Below, one piece after another: positions 21,801 to 33,420 of a stretch of DNA of 64,000 nucleotides; position 1 is the stretch's first letter, and every line of letters starts with the position of its first letter. Below the pieces are notes generated by a model, which saw only the letters and a program-made list of their open reading frames with translations, was not told the DNA's origin and made no database searches. Source of the stretch: Biscogniauxia marginata (lineage: Eukaryota > Ascomycota > Sordariomycetes > Xylariales > Xylariaceae); NCBI GenBank assembly GCA_022695795.1, contig MU404078.1, forward strand, positions 310,001 through 374,000. The letters run 5' to 3'. The translations under genes were made by a program, and so were the position numbers.

Positions 21801-24780
21801 AACCAAACCTAAAAATCCAACGAAAAGAGTATCGCGCGAGTACCTCCATTTCCACAAATTATTTAAAAATAAAACAAAAAAAGAATTACTAAAACATAGC
21901 TAATAAGATCACTAAATCCACTTCAAAAAAAGAAAATAACTAAAATTATTTTTAATATATTTTATAAATCAAGAAAAACAAAAAGCACTATAAAAGGGAA
22001 TTTAAAAGGATCTTAATAAAGGATATATTCGAGAATCCAAATCCTCGTCAAAATACCCGGCAATCATAATACCCAAAGTCGACAAAAACGGAAAGTAACA
22101 TATCGATAAAAAAGGAAACCTAATATAGCGACGAGTAATTAACTACTAACACCTTAATAAAATAACCAAGAAAAACAGGCATTTATTACCACTAATAAAA
22201 CTCATAAAAAAACAAATTAATAAAGCTTAAATCTTTATAATACTAAACCTTCGCGATAAATATTATATAATTAAAATAACTAAAAAACACGAACAATATA
22301 CAGCCTTTTAAATAATATATAAACACTATAAATATAAAGTTATGCCATTTAAACTTATTAACACACTCGCTACATTTTAACATATAATTATAATAGTTCT
22401 TCGCAAGTTTCTAGACAAATTTATATTTGTCTATTTAAACAATATCCTAATTTACTCAAAAAATGAGAAGGAACATAAAAAACATATAAAACAAGTATTA
22501 AAAGCCCTAGAAAAGGCGAACCTACTCGTTTATTCAACTAAAAGTAAATAGCATATTAAAAAACTAAACTATTTAAGGTTTATAATAAGTCTAAAGGAAA
22601 TCCGCATTTAAAAAGGAAAAATAACAGTAATTAAAGATTAACCAGAACCTAAAAGTATTATAAACATACACACATTTCTTGGCTTTATTAACTATGTTAA
22701 ATAACTCATTAAAGATTTCGAGCGTATCGTTAAACCATTAATAAAACTAACTACCTTAATAAAAACAAGAAAGGCTTTTCATTTCACTAAAAAAGCCAAA
22801 CAAGCTTTTCGGTAGCTAAAAAAAGTTATAACTAGTAAGGTTATATATAAACTTCTAAACGAAAATAAAAAGAAACGACTAAAGATAAACGCTTTAAATT
22901 TCGCTATTAAAACAATCCTAAAGCAATTAAAAAATAATAAGAAATAATACCTAGTCGCGTACCTATTTAAAGCACTATATAATACTAAACTAAACTATTA
23001 AATCTATAACAAGGAACTATTAATAGTCATTAAAGCATTAAAGGAATAAGAATTATAACTTAATAGAACTAAGAAACCTATTAACATCTACTTAAACCAC
23101 AAGAACCTTACACGATTTATAATAACACAAACGCTTAACTAAAAACACGAGCGTTAAATAATTTTCTTATTTAAGTTTAATTTCAGAATTTAGCATATCA
23201 AGGGAAAAGAAAACATTTAAATAGATCTTCTTAATAAAAAGGGAGACTATAAATCAAAAATCAATAAAAGAGATATCTAGATATTTAAACAACAAAATAA
23301 CGAATTAATTGTATTAACTTACATATAAATTAACATTTCAAAAAATATTATAATTAAAAAGAAAAATAATTATAGTTTTAACAAGGATTTAACGACAAAC
23401 TTTTCTCGTATAAAGAAAAGGTATATATATTAAAACAAATGTAGAACGAATTCGTCAAAGAATTTCACGAACATCCTCTACATAGCCACCAAGGGATTTT
23501 CAAAACAGTAAAACGACTTCAAGAAAAATTCGACTTTCTAGAAATACGACAAACAATTAAAAGAATTATAAAGAATTATAACATTTATAATAAGGCTAAA
23601 GTATTACAACATAAACCATATAAATTACTATAACCAACTTAAATACCTAATAAAATATAGAATATAATTGCATGAGATTTCGTAGTGAAACTCTTAAAGT
23701 TAAAAGATCCTACTATAGAAATACCTTATAACAACATATAAGTAATCATTAATAAACTCACAAAATACGCCTACTTCTTATTATTCAACGAATTAAGCAT
23801 AGCAAAACAACTAGCTTTTAATTTCTTAAAAGAGTACGTTAATAAACATAAGCTATTAAAACGCGTTATTTTAAATAAAGACAAGTTATTCACATCAAAA
23901 TTTTAAATTAACCTAATAAAACAAATAAGAATTAAATAAAAGTTATTTATAACGTATTATTCCTAAATAAACAAGCAAACAAAAAAACTAAACTAAATAA
24001 TAAAACAATATTTATAAAGCTATATTAACTAAGAAATAAATAACTAAATAAAATTACTACTAATAACTTAAATAATATATAACACTTCGATTAACGAAAA
24101 CATAAAGATGTCATTATATAAAGTAGTGTACAGGCAAAAGGCGGAAGCTTAAAAACAACCAATCAAACTCACGAAAGCACCAAAAGTCGAAACAAAAGCC
24201 CCAAAAGCAGAAGTACTATCTAAAAAGATCCAGATAATATAATAACAGCTATAAAAAGAATTATAGTTTATTTAAAACAGAATAACAAAATACTATAATA
24301 AAAAAAGAATTAAAAAACCAATTCTTAAGAAAGGAGACATGATTTACTTACTCCGCTAACGACAAAACACAACATTAAAAACACTTTAAATTAAAATAAA
24401 GCGACCTAACGAAAAACTTAAATTCAAGAAATTAAAACCATATAAAATTAAAAAAGTTATTTCAAAAATCAACTACAAACTAGCATTACTAAAAAGATCT
24501 AAAATACATTTTATATTTTATGTTTCATTCCTAAAACCAGCACCAAATAACGCCGTATTAAAAAACCAACTAAAATTTAAAAAAAACCCTAATAAATACG
24601 AAATAAAAAAGATACTAAATTCAAAACGGGTCGAAAGTCAATTATAGTATTTTGTCAAGTAGGAAAGCTACTTATTAAAAGAAAATACGTAAGAACCTCT
24701 TAAACACCTAAAAAACCTAACGAAAAAGCTTGCGAACTTCCACCGATAAAACCCGAATTAACTAAAAAGGCCTAAAAGTC
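18881..24780 (+). pseudogene. gag-pol of Ty3 copy 1
   Basis: Reading begins at an ATG at 18881 (MPPKTKE then a stop from a former Gln codon). The gag part runs to about 20050 and ends in a CCHC zinc knuckle at 19941-19995, in which the first two Cys and the central Gly are replaced. Protease-like sequence (ILGIN then LRKNN) is near 21613-21660. Reverse transcriptase spans about 21990-22800: PFKLINTLATFQ is preserved, and the catalytic YLDD reads YLNN because of G-to-A changes (about 22430). RNase H covers about 22840-23160. The integrase HHCC region lies near 23460-23600, starting EFHEHPLHSHQG, followed by the catalytic core. A chromodomain (KYEIKKIL..YFVKWESY) is at about 24598-24760. Stops in every domain are TAA or TAG where relatives have Gln or Trp, so none of this can be translated. 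Confidence 0.9.
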
Positions 24781-24854
24781 AGGATCTTAACCCAAAAAAA
24801 ATAGGTCGAAAAAAGAAGCAACCTCGAAAACAAAAACATTTAACTTAAACTTAA

Positions 24855-25329
24855 ATTAACACATCAAGTCTTCTATTTATTATCGTTTCGTAGCGAGACG
24901 CTTTTATTTTACCTCTACGCATTTTTATTCTTTTAACTTTTTAATAAACAATAAACCCCGTTTTAACATCTCAAAACCCCGCTTTCTTAAAAACTCCTCT
25001 TATTTACATATGCGGATTATCCGCCCCGCTAACACCTGAAATTCCTCCTCGATACGACGACGCTTCGCGACGAGCTTTTCCTACTCGCGAATAATATTAA
25101 ATAAATTAAACATCGCAATACCGCTACTATCATAATAGTTTCGAACATTAGCGGTACAAATAAAGCAGGTTTTAAACTCTAAAACCATAAAATAAAAAAA
25201 GTTAATTTAAAAACAATAAAAACAAGGGAACACCTTATAACCGGTAAAATAAATAAACGAAGTAATAATATCGCGAGATTTACATTAATTCTTGCGAGAC
25301 TTCGCAATAAACTTAGAAACTCCTAACAT
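24855..25329 (-). pseudogene. antisense accessory ORF of copy 1, zinc-cluster-like
   Basis: One frame on the strand opposite to gag-pol runs about 155 codons from an ATG at 25329. Its few stops are TAA/TAG, which RIP makes from Gln codons. Its middle contains PCFYC, a Tyr at the third position, then CFIC and a final Tyr, spaced C-x2-C-x6-Y-x8-C-x2-C-x7-Y. In copy 2 those two Tyr positions are Cys. The C-terminal half is rich in Lys, Arg and Glu (KLVAKRRRIEEEF) and likely coiled coil. The frame lies between the chromodomain and the 3' LTR. The arrangement recalls the six-Cys zinc clusters of fungal regulators, but the spacing is not the classical one. The function is unknown and a role in element control is inference. 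Confidence 0.7.
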
Positions 25330-25402
25330 ACTAAAAGTAATAAATAAAATAAACTTATTAAAAAAAAAATTTAAAACAAAGATTTTAAAAAGAAAGAAAT
25401 AA

Positions 25403-25862
25403 TGTTATAAATCAACTATGTTAAAAGGATTTCTTATAAGGGTATTAAAACACGAACCACAAATGTCAATACAGGACGATCCTTTTTAAAACATAATAAA
25501 ACGTTATATAATGTGATTTAAATTACTCTTAAATCACATTAAATAGGATCTAAATTAATCTCAAATCTAAATAAACTCTATTTATACAACAATTAAAGTA
25601 AAAAGGAAATATATACCAGGGAGAATAAATATAAAAAAAAGGGGATTTCTTTTATATCTAGTCATTCGTTCTTCAGCTATTAATCTAAAACTACAGTCAC
25701 TTTTTAATACTATAGTGAAAGTACTTTGAAACCTCTCTAACGAACATAACAAGAAATCAATTAAACCAATCTCAACCCACTATTACCTTTAAATCAAGAA
25801 AACCCAGTACGTACTCACCTGTGAAGTCAGCTGACTAGGAACATACAAGGAGGTTCGTCACA
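25403..25862 (+). repeat. 3' LTR of copy 1 (type A1)
   Basis: This LTR is 460 bp. Compared with the 5' LTR it carries more transitions; the TCACGTGA site has become TTATATAA at about 25504-25511. The difference between the two LTRs shows that RIP hit them unequally. Confidence 0.93.
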
Positions 25863-25867
25863 TAAAA

Positions 25868-28800
25868 ATCATTATTAAAACCTTAACTTTAAACTTAATT
25901 CGCTTTTTCGCTTGTAATCTTTTATTAATAATATTATTTATAATTTATAAAATCCTTAATTAAAAAGGTTTAATTCTTAATTTATAAATTTATATAATAA
26001 AAATAAATTAATAAATTTTCGTATTATAAACCGTTTTCGCGTATAAACTATAAAATCCTTATAATATATAAATATTTATAATTAATAATTAATAATTCTT
26101 ATTTTTATTATTTTAAGTAATTTTTAGCTTTTAAAGCTTTTAAAAGTTATATACCTCGAAATTAAATTTATTTGTTTAAATTTATTAATTAGCGTGGTTA
26201 CTTTTAAATAATTCATTAATAATAAATTCCTTAATTCTTTTTATTCTTTTTACCCTTTTTTTAACGTTTTCTTTATTATTATTATTTTCGTCGTTTTTCG
26301 CGTTTTTATTATCTTTATTATTATTTACATTTTTCATTTTAATATTTAATTTTAAGTCGAATTTCGACTTAAATCCTTTAGATTCTTCGGCTTTAAATTT
26401 AAACTTTAATTTCTATTTGTTTTTATTATAACCTTAATTATTATTTACTTTATTTATTTCGCTTATAATAACGTCGAATTCTTTAAATTTCTTTATAATA
26501 TCTTTTAATTTTATTACTTTTAATTTTATTACTTTTAATTTTATTACTTTTAATTTAAAAACGCGTTTTAAAGCTTGTTTACTAGTGCTTTTTAATGCGG
26601 ATTTACTTTTGTCGTTTTTATTTATATTTATATCTTAATTGTTATTATCGTCGTAATTCGATTTAAGGTTCGAGTTTAGGTTTAAGATATAAAGCGTCTC
26701 ATTTTATTATAAATAAATTTAATAGCTTATATTGCGTAATTCACTACGTAGTTTATTACTAGGGGAATCTTTATAAATAATAATAAAACTCTTAAAATTA
26801 TAATTTTTAAATTATAAATTATTAATATATATATTTTTATATATCTTAACTTAACGACTATTAATACGTTAAATATAATATATTTTATAATTTATAAGTT
26901 AACCTTTTAAACTTAAAAATAGTTTTTTATAACTTTTTCTTTATAAATATAATTAAGGTTTAATAAAATAAATTAAGAATTTTTTTATTTTTTTATTATT
27001 ATAAAGTATTTTAATATTTTTTTACTTTTTATTATATTATATATATCTTTATTATTAATTTTTTTATTAATTAAAATAATTTAATATTTATTTATTATAT
27101 TTATTTAGTCGCGATCACGACAAATTTACGCTTAATATTTTATATTTCGCATGTAAAAGTATTGAACTTACATATAAATATATCTTAATTTCTTTAAAGC
27201 TTTTTTTTTTCGCCGTTCTCTTGATAAAAATTATTAAAAATTAGATTTTATTTTTATTTTTTTCTTTTTAAAGTTCGAAGTATTTAATATAATTTTTAAA
27301 TTAAATATATTTACTTTTTTAAGGTTTTCTTTTAAACTTTTTTTATTTAATTACCTCGAATTTTTTTTATTTTTTTTATATAACTAAGTTTTAATTAAAA
27401 TATTATTTATATTATTAATTAATAATTTAAAGTATTTTATAAACTTTATATTTGTGAACGATATATATTTATTAATTTTTATAACGTTTTAAATATTTTT
27501 TATAATAAATACTTATCAAGTTATATATATAAATTATAAAATTATAAAATAAGTTTTAATTTTTTATATAAAGATTTCGAAATGTTATTTCGTAATAACG
27601 TAATAAAGATTTTATATTATTTTTTAATTTATTTTTTAATTAAGGTTTTTTAAAATACGAGATTTTTATAACATTTAAATTTTAAATTTATATTTATTAA
27701 TTTATTTTATTATTATATGTAAAATTTTAAATAAATATCGATGTTAAATTTAAAGTTTTTTATTATTAAAAAAAAACAGAAATAATTAATAAAATATAAA
27801 TATAAAAAAAATAAACTTCTTTTTTATTTTACTTTTTTTATAATTATATAATAAAGTTAAAATTATAATTTAAAAAAGTATAATAAATCTTTATATAAAT
27901 ATAACTTATTAACGGATTTAAAGATAAATTAATTTCTTAATATAAAATTAACTTATATATATATATATATTACTTAGTTTATTTAACGAAATCTCGTTTA
28001 ATATTTAAATAAAAATATTAATATTATTTTAAGATATATAATTAACGTTTAAAACTTGTTTTTAAGCGTTATTTCGAAAGTTATTTATTTGTTTTTCGCT
28101 TTATTCTTTTTTTTATTTGCGATTTTCGCGTTTTTATATTTTTAATAAAATTAAAAGCGTTTTTTTCCCGGAATAAGTTTCTTATTAATATAATATTTAT
28201 AATTAATAATTTTTTTTTACTTTTTTAATTACTTTTTTTCTTTAAATATAAGGATTTTTATAAGTTTTTTATTTTTTTAATATTAACTTTATTTTTATTT
28301 ATACGTATTAAGCTTTGTTTAATTAAAAATGTTTATAATAAATTAAATTAATTTTAATTTTATAAGTTATTATTAACTTAAATTTATTAAGATTTAATAA
28401 TTTATTCGAAATTTTAAAATATATATTTTTTTTATTTATATTATAAAAAAAGCTTACGTTATTTAAAAGTTTTTTATTATTTATTTTTGTGTTAATAGAT
28501 TTTTTAGTTTTATTTTTTATAATATAAGTTATTTTATTTTTATGTTTCGTGATTAACTTAATATTAAAAAGGCTTTCGAGATTTAAAAATTAAGCGTTTT
28601 TATTTACGTAAACGTTTAAGTCGTGGATATTATCTTCGTAAACGAGATCGCTTTTTTAGTTATTTAAGTTTTTAAATCTTATTAAATCCTTTTTAATAAT
28701 AGGGGTTTTCGGGTTTTTATCGGCTTTAGCGGTTTTAAGCGCTTTTTACACGAATTTAAACGTTTTTACGCGGATTTAAGCGCTTTTTATATGGATTTTG

Positions 28801-29850
28801 TTATAAAGGCTTTATAAACAAATAATTCCTTAATATTAACTGCGTCGTCGAATATAAATTAATTATTATTTAATTTTATACTTTTTAAATTAAAAATAAT
28901 ATTAAAAATAAAATTTATATCGTTTTTAAATGATATATTAAATAAATAAAAAAGTAAATTATTTTAATAAAGTAATAAGTTTTAACAAATAAAAAGTTAA
29001 TACTTTTTTATAATTAATTTTAATTATAATAAGTACTTATTTAACGTTATACACAGCTTAAAATGCGGCGGCGATGTTAAATTTTTTTTTCCCTAAAATT
29101 AGCATTTTATATTTTAAATAAATAATTCACGTTTTAATACAATATATAAACAAAACAACAAAGCGAAAGTATTAAAATTAAAATTAAAAAAAATACAAAT
29201 AAATAATAAAAAATATACGAAGTTTATTATAAATATATAAATTATAAAATAAATAAACGCGATAAACTATAATTAAATAACTTAATGATAAATACTTTAA
29301 AATGGGTTTTTCGCGAAGTAATCTCGGTATTTAACTTAATATTTAAACGTTTAAAATAATAATAATATTATTATTATTATTAAATAATTCGCGTTTTTTA
29401 TATAACGAGGTAATAATATTAATATTAATATTATAATTATAATAATAAAAAACGAAGCGATAAAAATAAAAATAACATTTTAATTATAATTAATAAGATT
29501 TTTTTAATAAGTATTAAATAATATTTATATATTTTTTATTTTTTATTTTTTATTTTTATTCTTGTTTACGTAAAAACTACTTAATACTTAAATAAAAACG
29601 ATTACCTTCTTTTTATTTAATAATAATTTTTTTATATCGCTTTAAATAATTAACTTTTTAACTTATAATATCGCGTTTAATAAATCTATTTAATAAGGCT
29701 TAATATTTTTTTAAATATTTTTTAACTTTTAATTTAAATATAATAAGTCGTAAATTCAAATTAATATTTTTAATTCGATTTTAATAATTTTTTATAACTT
29801 TTATTACGATAATTTTAACTTTCTTAATTTTATTTTATTAATTTTATTTT
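25868..29850. other. AT-rich relic sequence with a minus-strand coding trace
   Basis: No intact gene is present. On the minus strand at about 26190-26620, a Lys/Asn-rich frame is open over roughly 140 codons with only TAA interruptions (for example SKSALKSTSKQALK and FKAEESKGFKSKFDL). It looks like a RIP-degraded structural or gag-like protein. Another coherent minus frame is near 28560-28740. No motif allows a family to be named. Confidence 0.45.
26503..26556. repeat. 15-bp tandem repeat, about 3.5 copies
   Basis: The unit is TTTTAATTTTATTAC. It falls inside the minus-strand coding trace, where it would give an in-frame five-residue repeat (VIKLK). Confidence 0.7.
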
Positions 29851-29899
29851 TTATTAACTTATTTTTTCGGTACCTCTTAATAATCTAGTTTTTATTCTT

Positions 29900-32220
29900 T
29901 ATATACTCTTAAACCTATTGTTTTATATAATATCCCTCGTTTAGATCTCCCCCTTAATTTGCTTTTTCTTGTTTCGTCTTTTCCTCCCTTATTAGTAAAT
30001 AACTTCGCATAAGATTTCCAATAGTAATAGTTCATAGTCGCGTATACGCCGCGTATTTACCTTTATAATCTCGTTCAGCAAAACGCTTAATTATTAATTT
30101 AACCTCTTAAATTCTTAAGACGTAACTTATTTTTTTAATTAGTTCGAGATTAAACGGATTATTCGTTTAATTAATTCGTGGTTTTAAGGGGTATTTATTA
30201 GTTTATATGTTATTTTTACTTTATAACGTTAAAAAAATCCTTAATAACTTAATTATAAAATAAAATCGCGTTATTTATATATAATTATAACGAATATTTA
30301 AAAATAAAAATTAAAACTTTTTATATTTTTAAAATTTAATATTAATTAATTTCTAAAATAAGAAACATAAATAAAAATCTAAAAAAGTAATTAATAATAA
30401 TTAAAATATATTTAAATTCGTTTATAATTACGAAATAAATAAATTTAATAAAATTTATATTTATTAAATTTTAAGGGTTTATTATAATAACCTTTTTCGA
30501 TTTTATTATTAAAGGGATTTTACTTTTAATTTCCGTATATATTAAGTATTTATAAGTATAACTAATTATATTTTTATATTTTTAAAGTTATTAAAACTTA
30601 TTATATAAATTTTTTAAAGTAATAATAATTAAATAATATTTATACTTATCATAAATTTATTTTAAGATTTTGGGTACCTTATTTAACAAGGTATATTTAA
30701 TAAGCTTTTTATTTTGTTCGAAATAATATAAAATCCTTTTTATTATTTAGTATTATATATAATTATAAATAAGAAATTTCCTTTAATTTAAAATAAAATA
30801 ATTTATTAAATTTAGGTTTAAAACTAAATATCGAGTTATATCCTTATATTATTTTTTATTATTATAATTCTTTTTTAATTATAATAACAGGTTTTTAAGA
30901 TTCTCGTAATTAATCGCGGTAAAAAAATACATGATTTTAATAAAAGATTTCTTTATAATTTTCTTAATTTACGCGTATTTTAATAATATAAATAATAACT
31001 TTTCGTGTTTTCGCGAATTAATAGTTAACATATAAATTTAAATAATCGAGAGAATTTATTTATAAGTTTTATAAGTTTTAATATATTTAGCCGATATTAT
31101 ATAATAAATTAATATTTTTTAACCTTTTTAATTATATAATAATTTTTCTTTATATTTTCGGCTTTCGATCGAAAGTTTTTAATAAGTTATAATAATTTAT
31201 ATATAATATAATAAAGAATAAAGATATAATTATAATTAAAAAAGAATTTTTTCGGCCTTTATATTTAAAGCATTTATTAATAAGTAAAATTAATACTAGG
31301 TATTTAAACTTTTTATCGCTCGTGTTTAAACTTTATAATATATAACTTTAAAGGCTTTTTTTTATTTCGTGCCTTATTAAAACGGCTTTTAAATTATTTT
31401 TCTTTATATTAATTTTCGAATTAATCTTGATATTTAACAAATAAATATATTTTCTTTATATTTAATTTAAACTTTAATTTCTTAACTAAATTTATAAAAA
31501 AAAAGTTTTTTTTAATTAATTCGATCGATATAAATTTTATTTGCGAAAAATAATAAAAATATAGAAAATTAAATAAATTATTAAATGAATAAATAAACAT
31601 ATTATAATTATTTATAAATATATTAAATAAAACCCTTTATTTTAAGTAATATCTTAATAAATTAGAATAAATAAGGCTAAATTTACCCTTTTAAATTAAT
31701 TATTTCTTAAATTTTAAGTTTTTTAAGTAATTATATATATATTTAAATCTAATTAACATTATAACTATTTAAAAATTAAAATATTAACCGTTAAAAATTA
31801 AAAAAAAATTAATATTAATTTTTTTTTTACGACTTAATACTTATACGCGATATCCCTTTAAAAAACATTATAATTCTTTATAATATATAAGTTATTATAA
31901 CTTAATAATTATAAAATTAATAAGTTTAAAGTTTATAATAACTCTTTTCGATTTGTCTTTTTAAGCGGGAATTAAATATAAACCACTTAAAATGAAAATT
32001 TTAATATAATTAATCCGGCTTTTTTCATTTACGAAAAAAATTCGTTATATAAACTTTTATTTATTAAAAATATATTTTAAATACATTAAACGAAATAAAA
32101 TAACGTTTTTTAATAATTATTTTATATTTAATTAAGTTTATTGTTTTAAAGTCGTTTAAAGCTTATATAAAACAATATTTCTATATATAATATAGTTTTT
32201 TAATTAAAGTTATTTTTTTA
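29900..32220 (-). pseudogene. relic of a second retroelement family (integrase region)
   Basis: Minus-strand translation of about 30200-30870 gives a degraded integrase. There is a zinc-finger-like N-terminal part with His and Cys replaced, then NLINMNFI followed by KYILIIINYFFRFL, matching the usual DFIGP..YILVVIDYFSRF pattern with Asp-to-Asn changes. Upstream on that strand (about 31050-31400), a stretch with FDRKPKI and LKRLKN resembles the end of an RNase H. Towards 29900-30000 there is a purine-rich tract (AAGGGGGAGATCTAAACGAG) that could be near the 3' end. Family membership is inferred from motifs only; LTRs were not identified. Confidence 0.5.
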
Positions 32221-32229
32221 TTATATTTG

Positions 32230-32664
32230 TGTGACGAACCTCCTTATAGATTCCTAGTTAACTAACTTCATAAGTAAGTACGTACTAGGTTTTCTTAATT
32301 TAAAGGTAATAATGGATTAAGATTGGTTTAAATGATTTACTATGTTTTATTCGTTAAAAAGGTTTTAAAGTACTTTCATTATAATGTTAAAAAGTGACTA
32401 TAATTTTAAATTAATAGTTAAGGAATTAAAATGAATAACTAGATATATAAGAAATTTTAATTTATTTATACTTTAAAGAAAAAGGAGTAATGTCCTGTAT
32501 TTTCCACCTTTTTCTATTATAAGAAATAGAGATAAACAGAGAACACTCATCTTCTCTTTGATTCTCTATTGCTCCAAAGGGAGAGTTACAGAGAATCTTA
32601 CTTTAAGTCACGGGACCTTAAGGTCACGTGACCTTTTCTGGTTTTATTCCTGTCGGTTGTAATA
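32230..32664 (-). repeat. 3' LTR of copy 2 (type B)
   Basis: On the minus strand this LTR ends GTTCGTCACA. Its R/U5 part matches the A-type LTRs. Its U3 is different: it contains two sites related to GGTCACGTGACC (intact TCACGTGA at 32624-32631) and an AGAGATAAACAGAGAA block. The U3 is much less RIP-mutated than the element body. Confidence 0.9.
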
Positions 32665-32739
32665 CTATTTTTCCCCTTCTTTTGTTTTTTATCTTAAAAT
32701 AATTAGGTAAATTTCTTTTTTCTTATTCCATTATTTATT

Positions 32740-33420
32740 ATACCTTTTAAAAGGGTAATTAAATTTTTTACGCGTGTAAATAAGAAATCTTTATTTAAAT
32801 ATTATAAGGAATTAGTTTACGCGATTTCTTAATTTAGTTTTAAAGTTATATCTTGTTTTTGGTGTTTTAATAAAGGCTTGTCTTGTAAAATGTTAAAAGG
32901 TCATAATAAGTGTTAAAATTGTAATGCTTTAAATGTGTTGTTTTGCGATGGAAACCACATCTCGTTATTTTTTCTCGAGAATTTTCGTATTAAGAAGTTA
33001 CGGGTTAATCGTGAAAAACGTGCTGCTAAATAGGCGTTTTTAGACTTTTAATGTCGTTATTAAAAGGAGGCTTGTTAAGAATTTAAGTGTTAATAAGTTA
33101 AGGCTAGCGAGGCCTTAGGTCGTTTAATTTGTTTAAATTAATAATAAGACTTTTTTTAGGAAAAGGGTATAAAGTTCATTTAAAGAGGTTTTTAAAACTT
33201 GGACGAAATAAAGGAGTAAAAACGTATTAAGGCGGAATAAAAACGTTTTTAAGCTAAATAATAGTTTTTAGCCGAACAAGTTAAAGTTGCTTTCGAGGCC
33301 GTCCCCTTTTTTGACTAGTTATAACTAGATTATGACCTTAGTTCTTAGATCCTTTTAAGCGATCTAGGTTTTAGCGGTAAAAGCTTTTAAGCTTAGCCGT
33401 TAAATTCTTTAAATGCTTAA
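32740..33420 (+). pseudogene. antisense accessory ORF of copy 2, six-Cys motif retained
   Basis: One frame opposite to gag-pol runs from about 32745 to 33420 with TAA/TAG only at likely former Gln codons. It contains SCFWCFNKGLSC, then KCQNC, then FCDG, so all six cysteines are present, spaced C-x2-C-x6-C-x8-C-x2-C-x7-C. A basic stretch (RVNREKRAAK) follows, then a long Gln/Lys/Glu-rich segment likely to form a coiled coil. The 3' end approaches or overlaps the end of the pol chromodomain on the other strand. The exact start codon is not clear. This is the best-preserved of the three antisense frames. Confidence 0.7.

Larger units (their letters stand above)
18346..25862 (+). mobile_element. 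Ty3/gypsy chromodomain retrotransposon, copy 1 (full length, RIP-mutated)
   Basis: This 7.5-kb element is bounded by two LTRs (459 and 460 bp) with TGTTA..TCACA ends, and flanked by the target duplication TAAAA (18341-18345 and 25863-25867). The internal order is gag, protease, reverse transcriptase, RNase H, integrase, chromodomain, then an antisense frame. A likely primer-binding site starts about 3 bp after the 5' LTR, at TAATAGCTCC. Copy 2 has TGATAGCTCC, so the ancestor was probably TGGTAGCTCC. A purine-rich tract precedes the 3' LTR. Every frame is interrupted by TAA/TAG, so the copy is dead. Confidence 0.95.
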
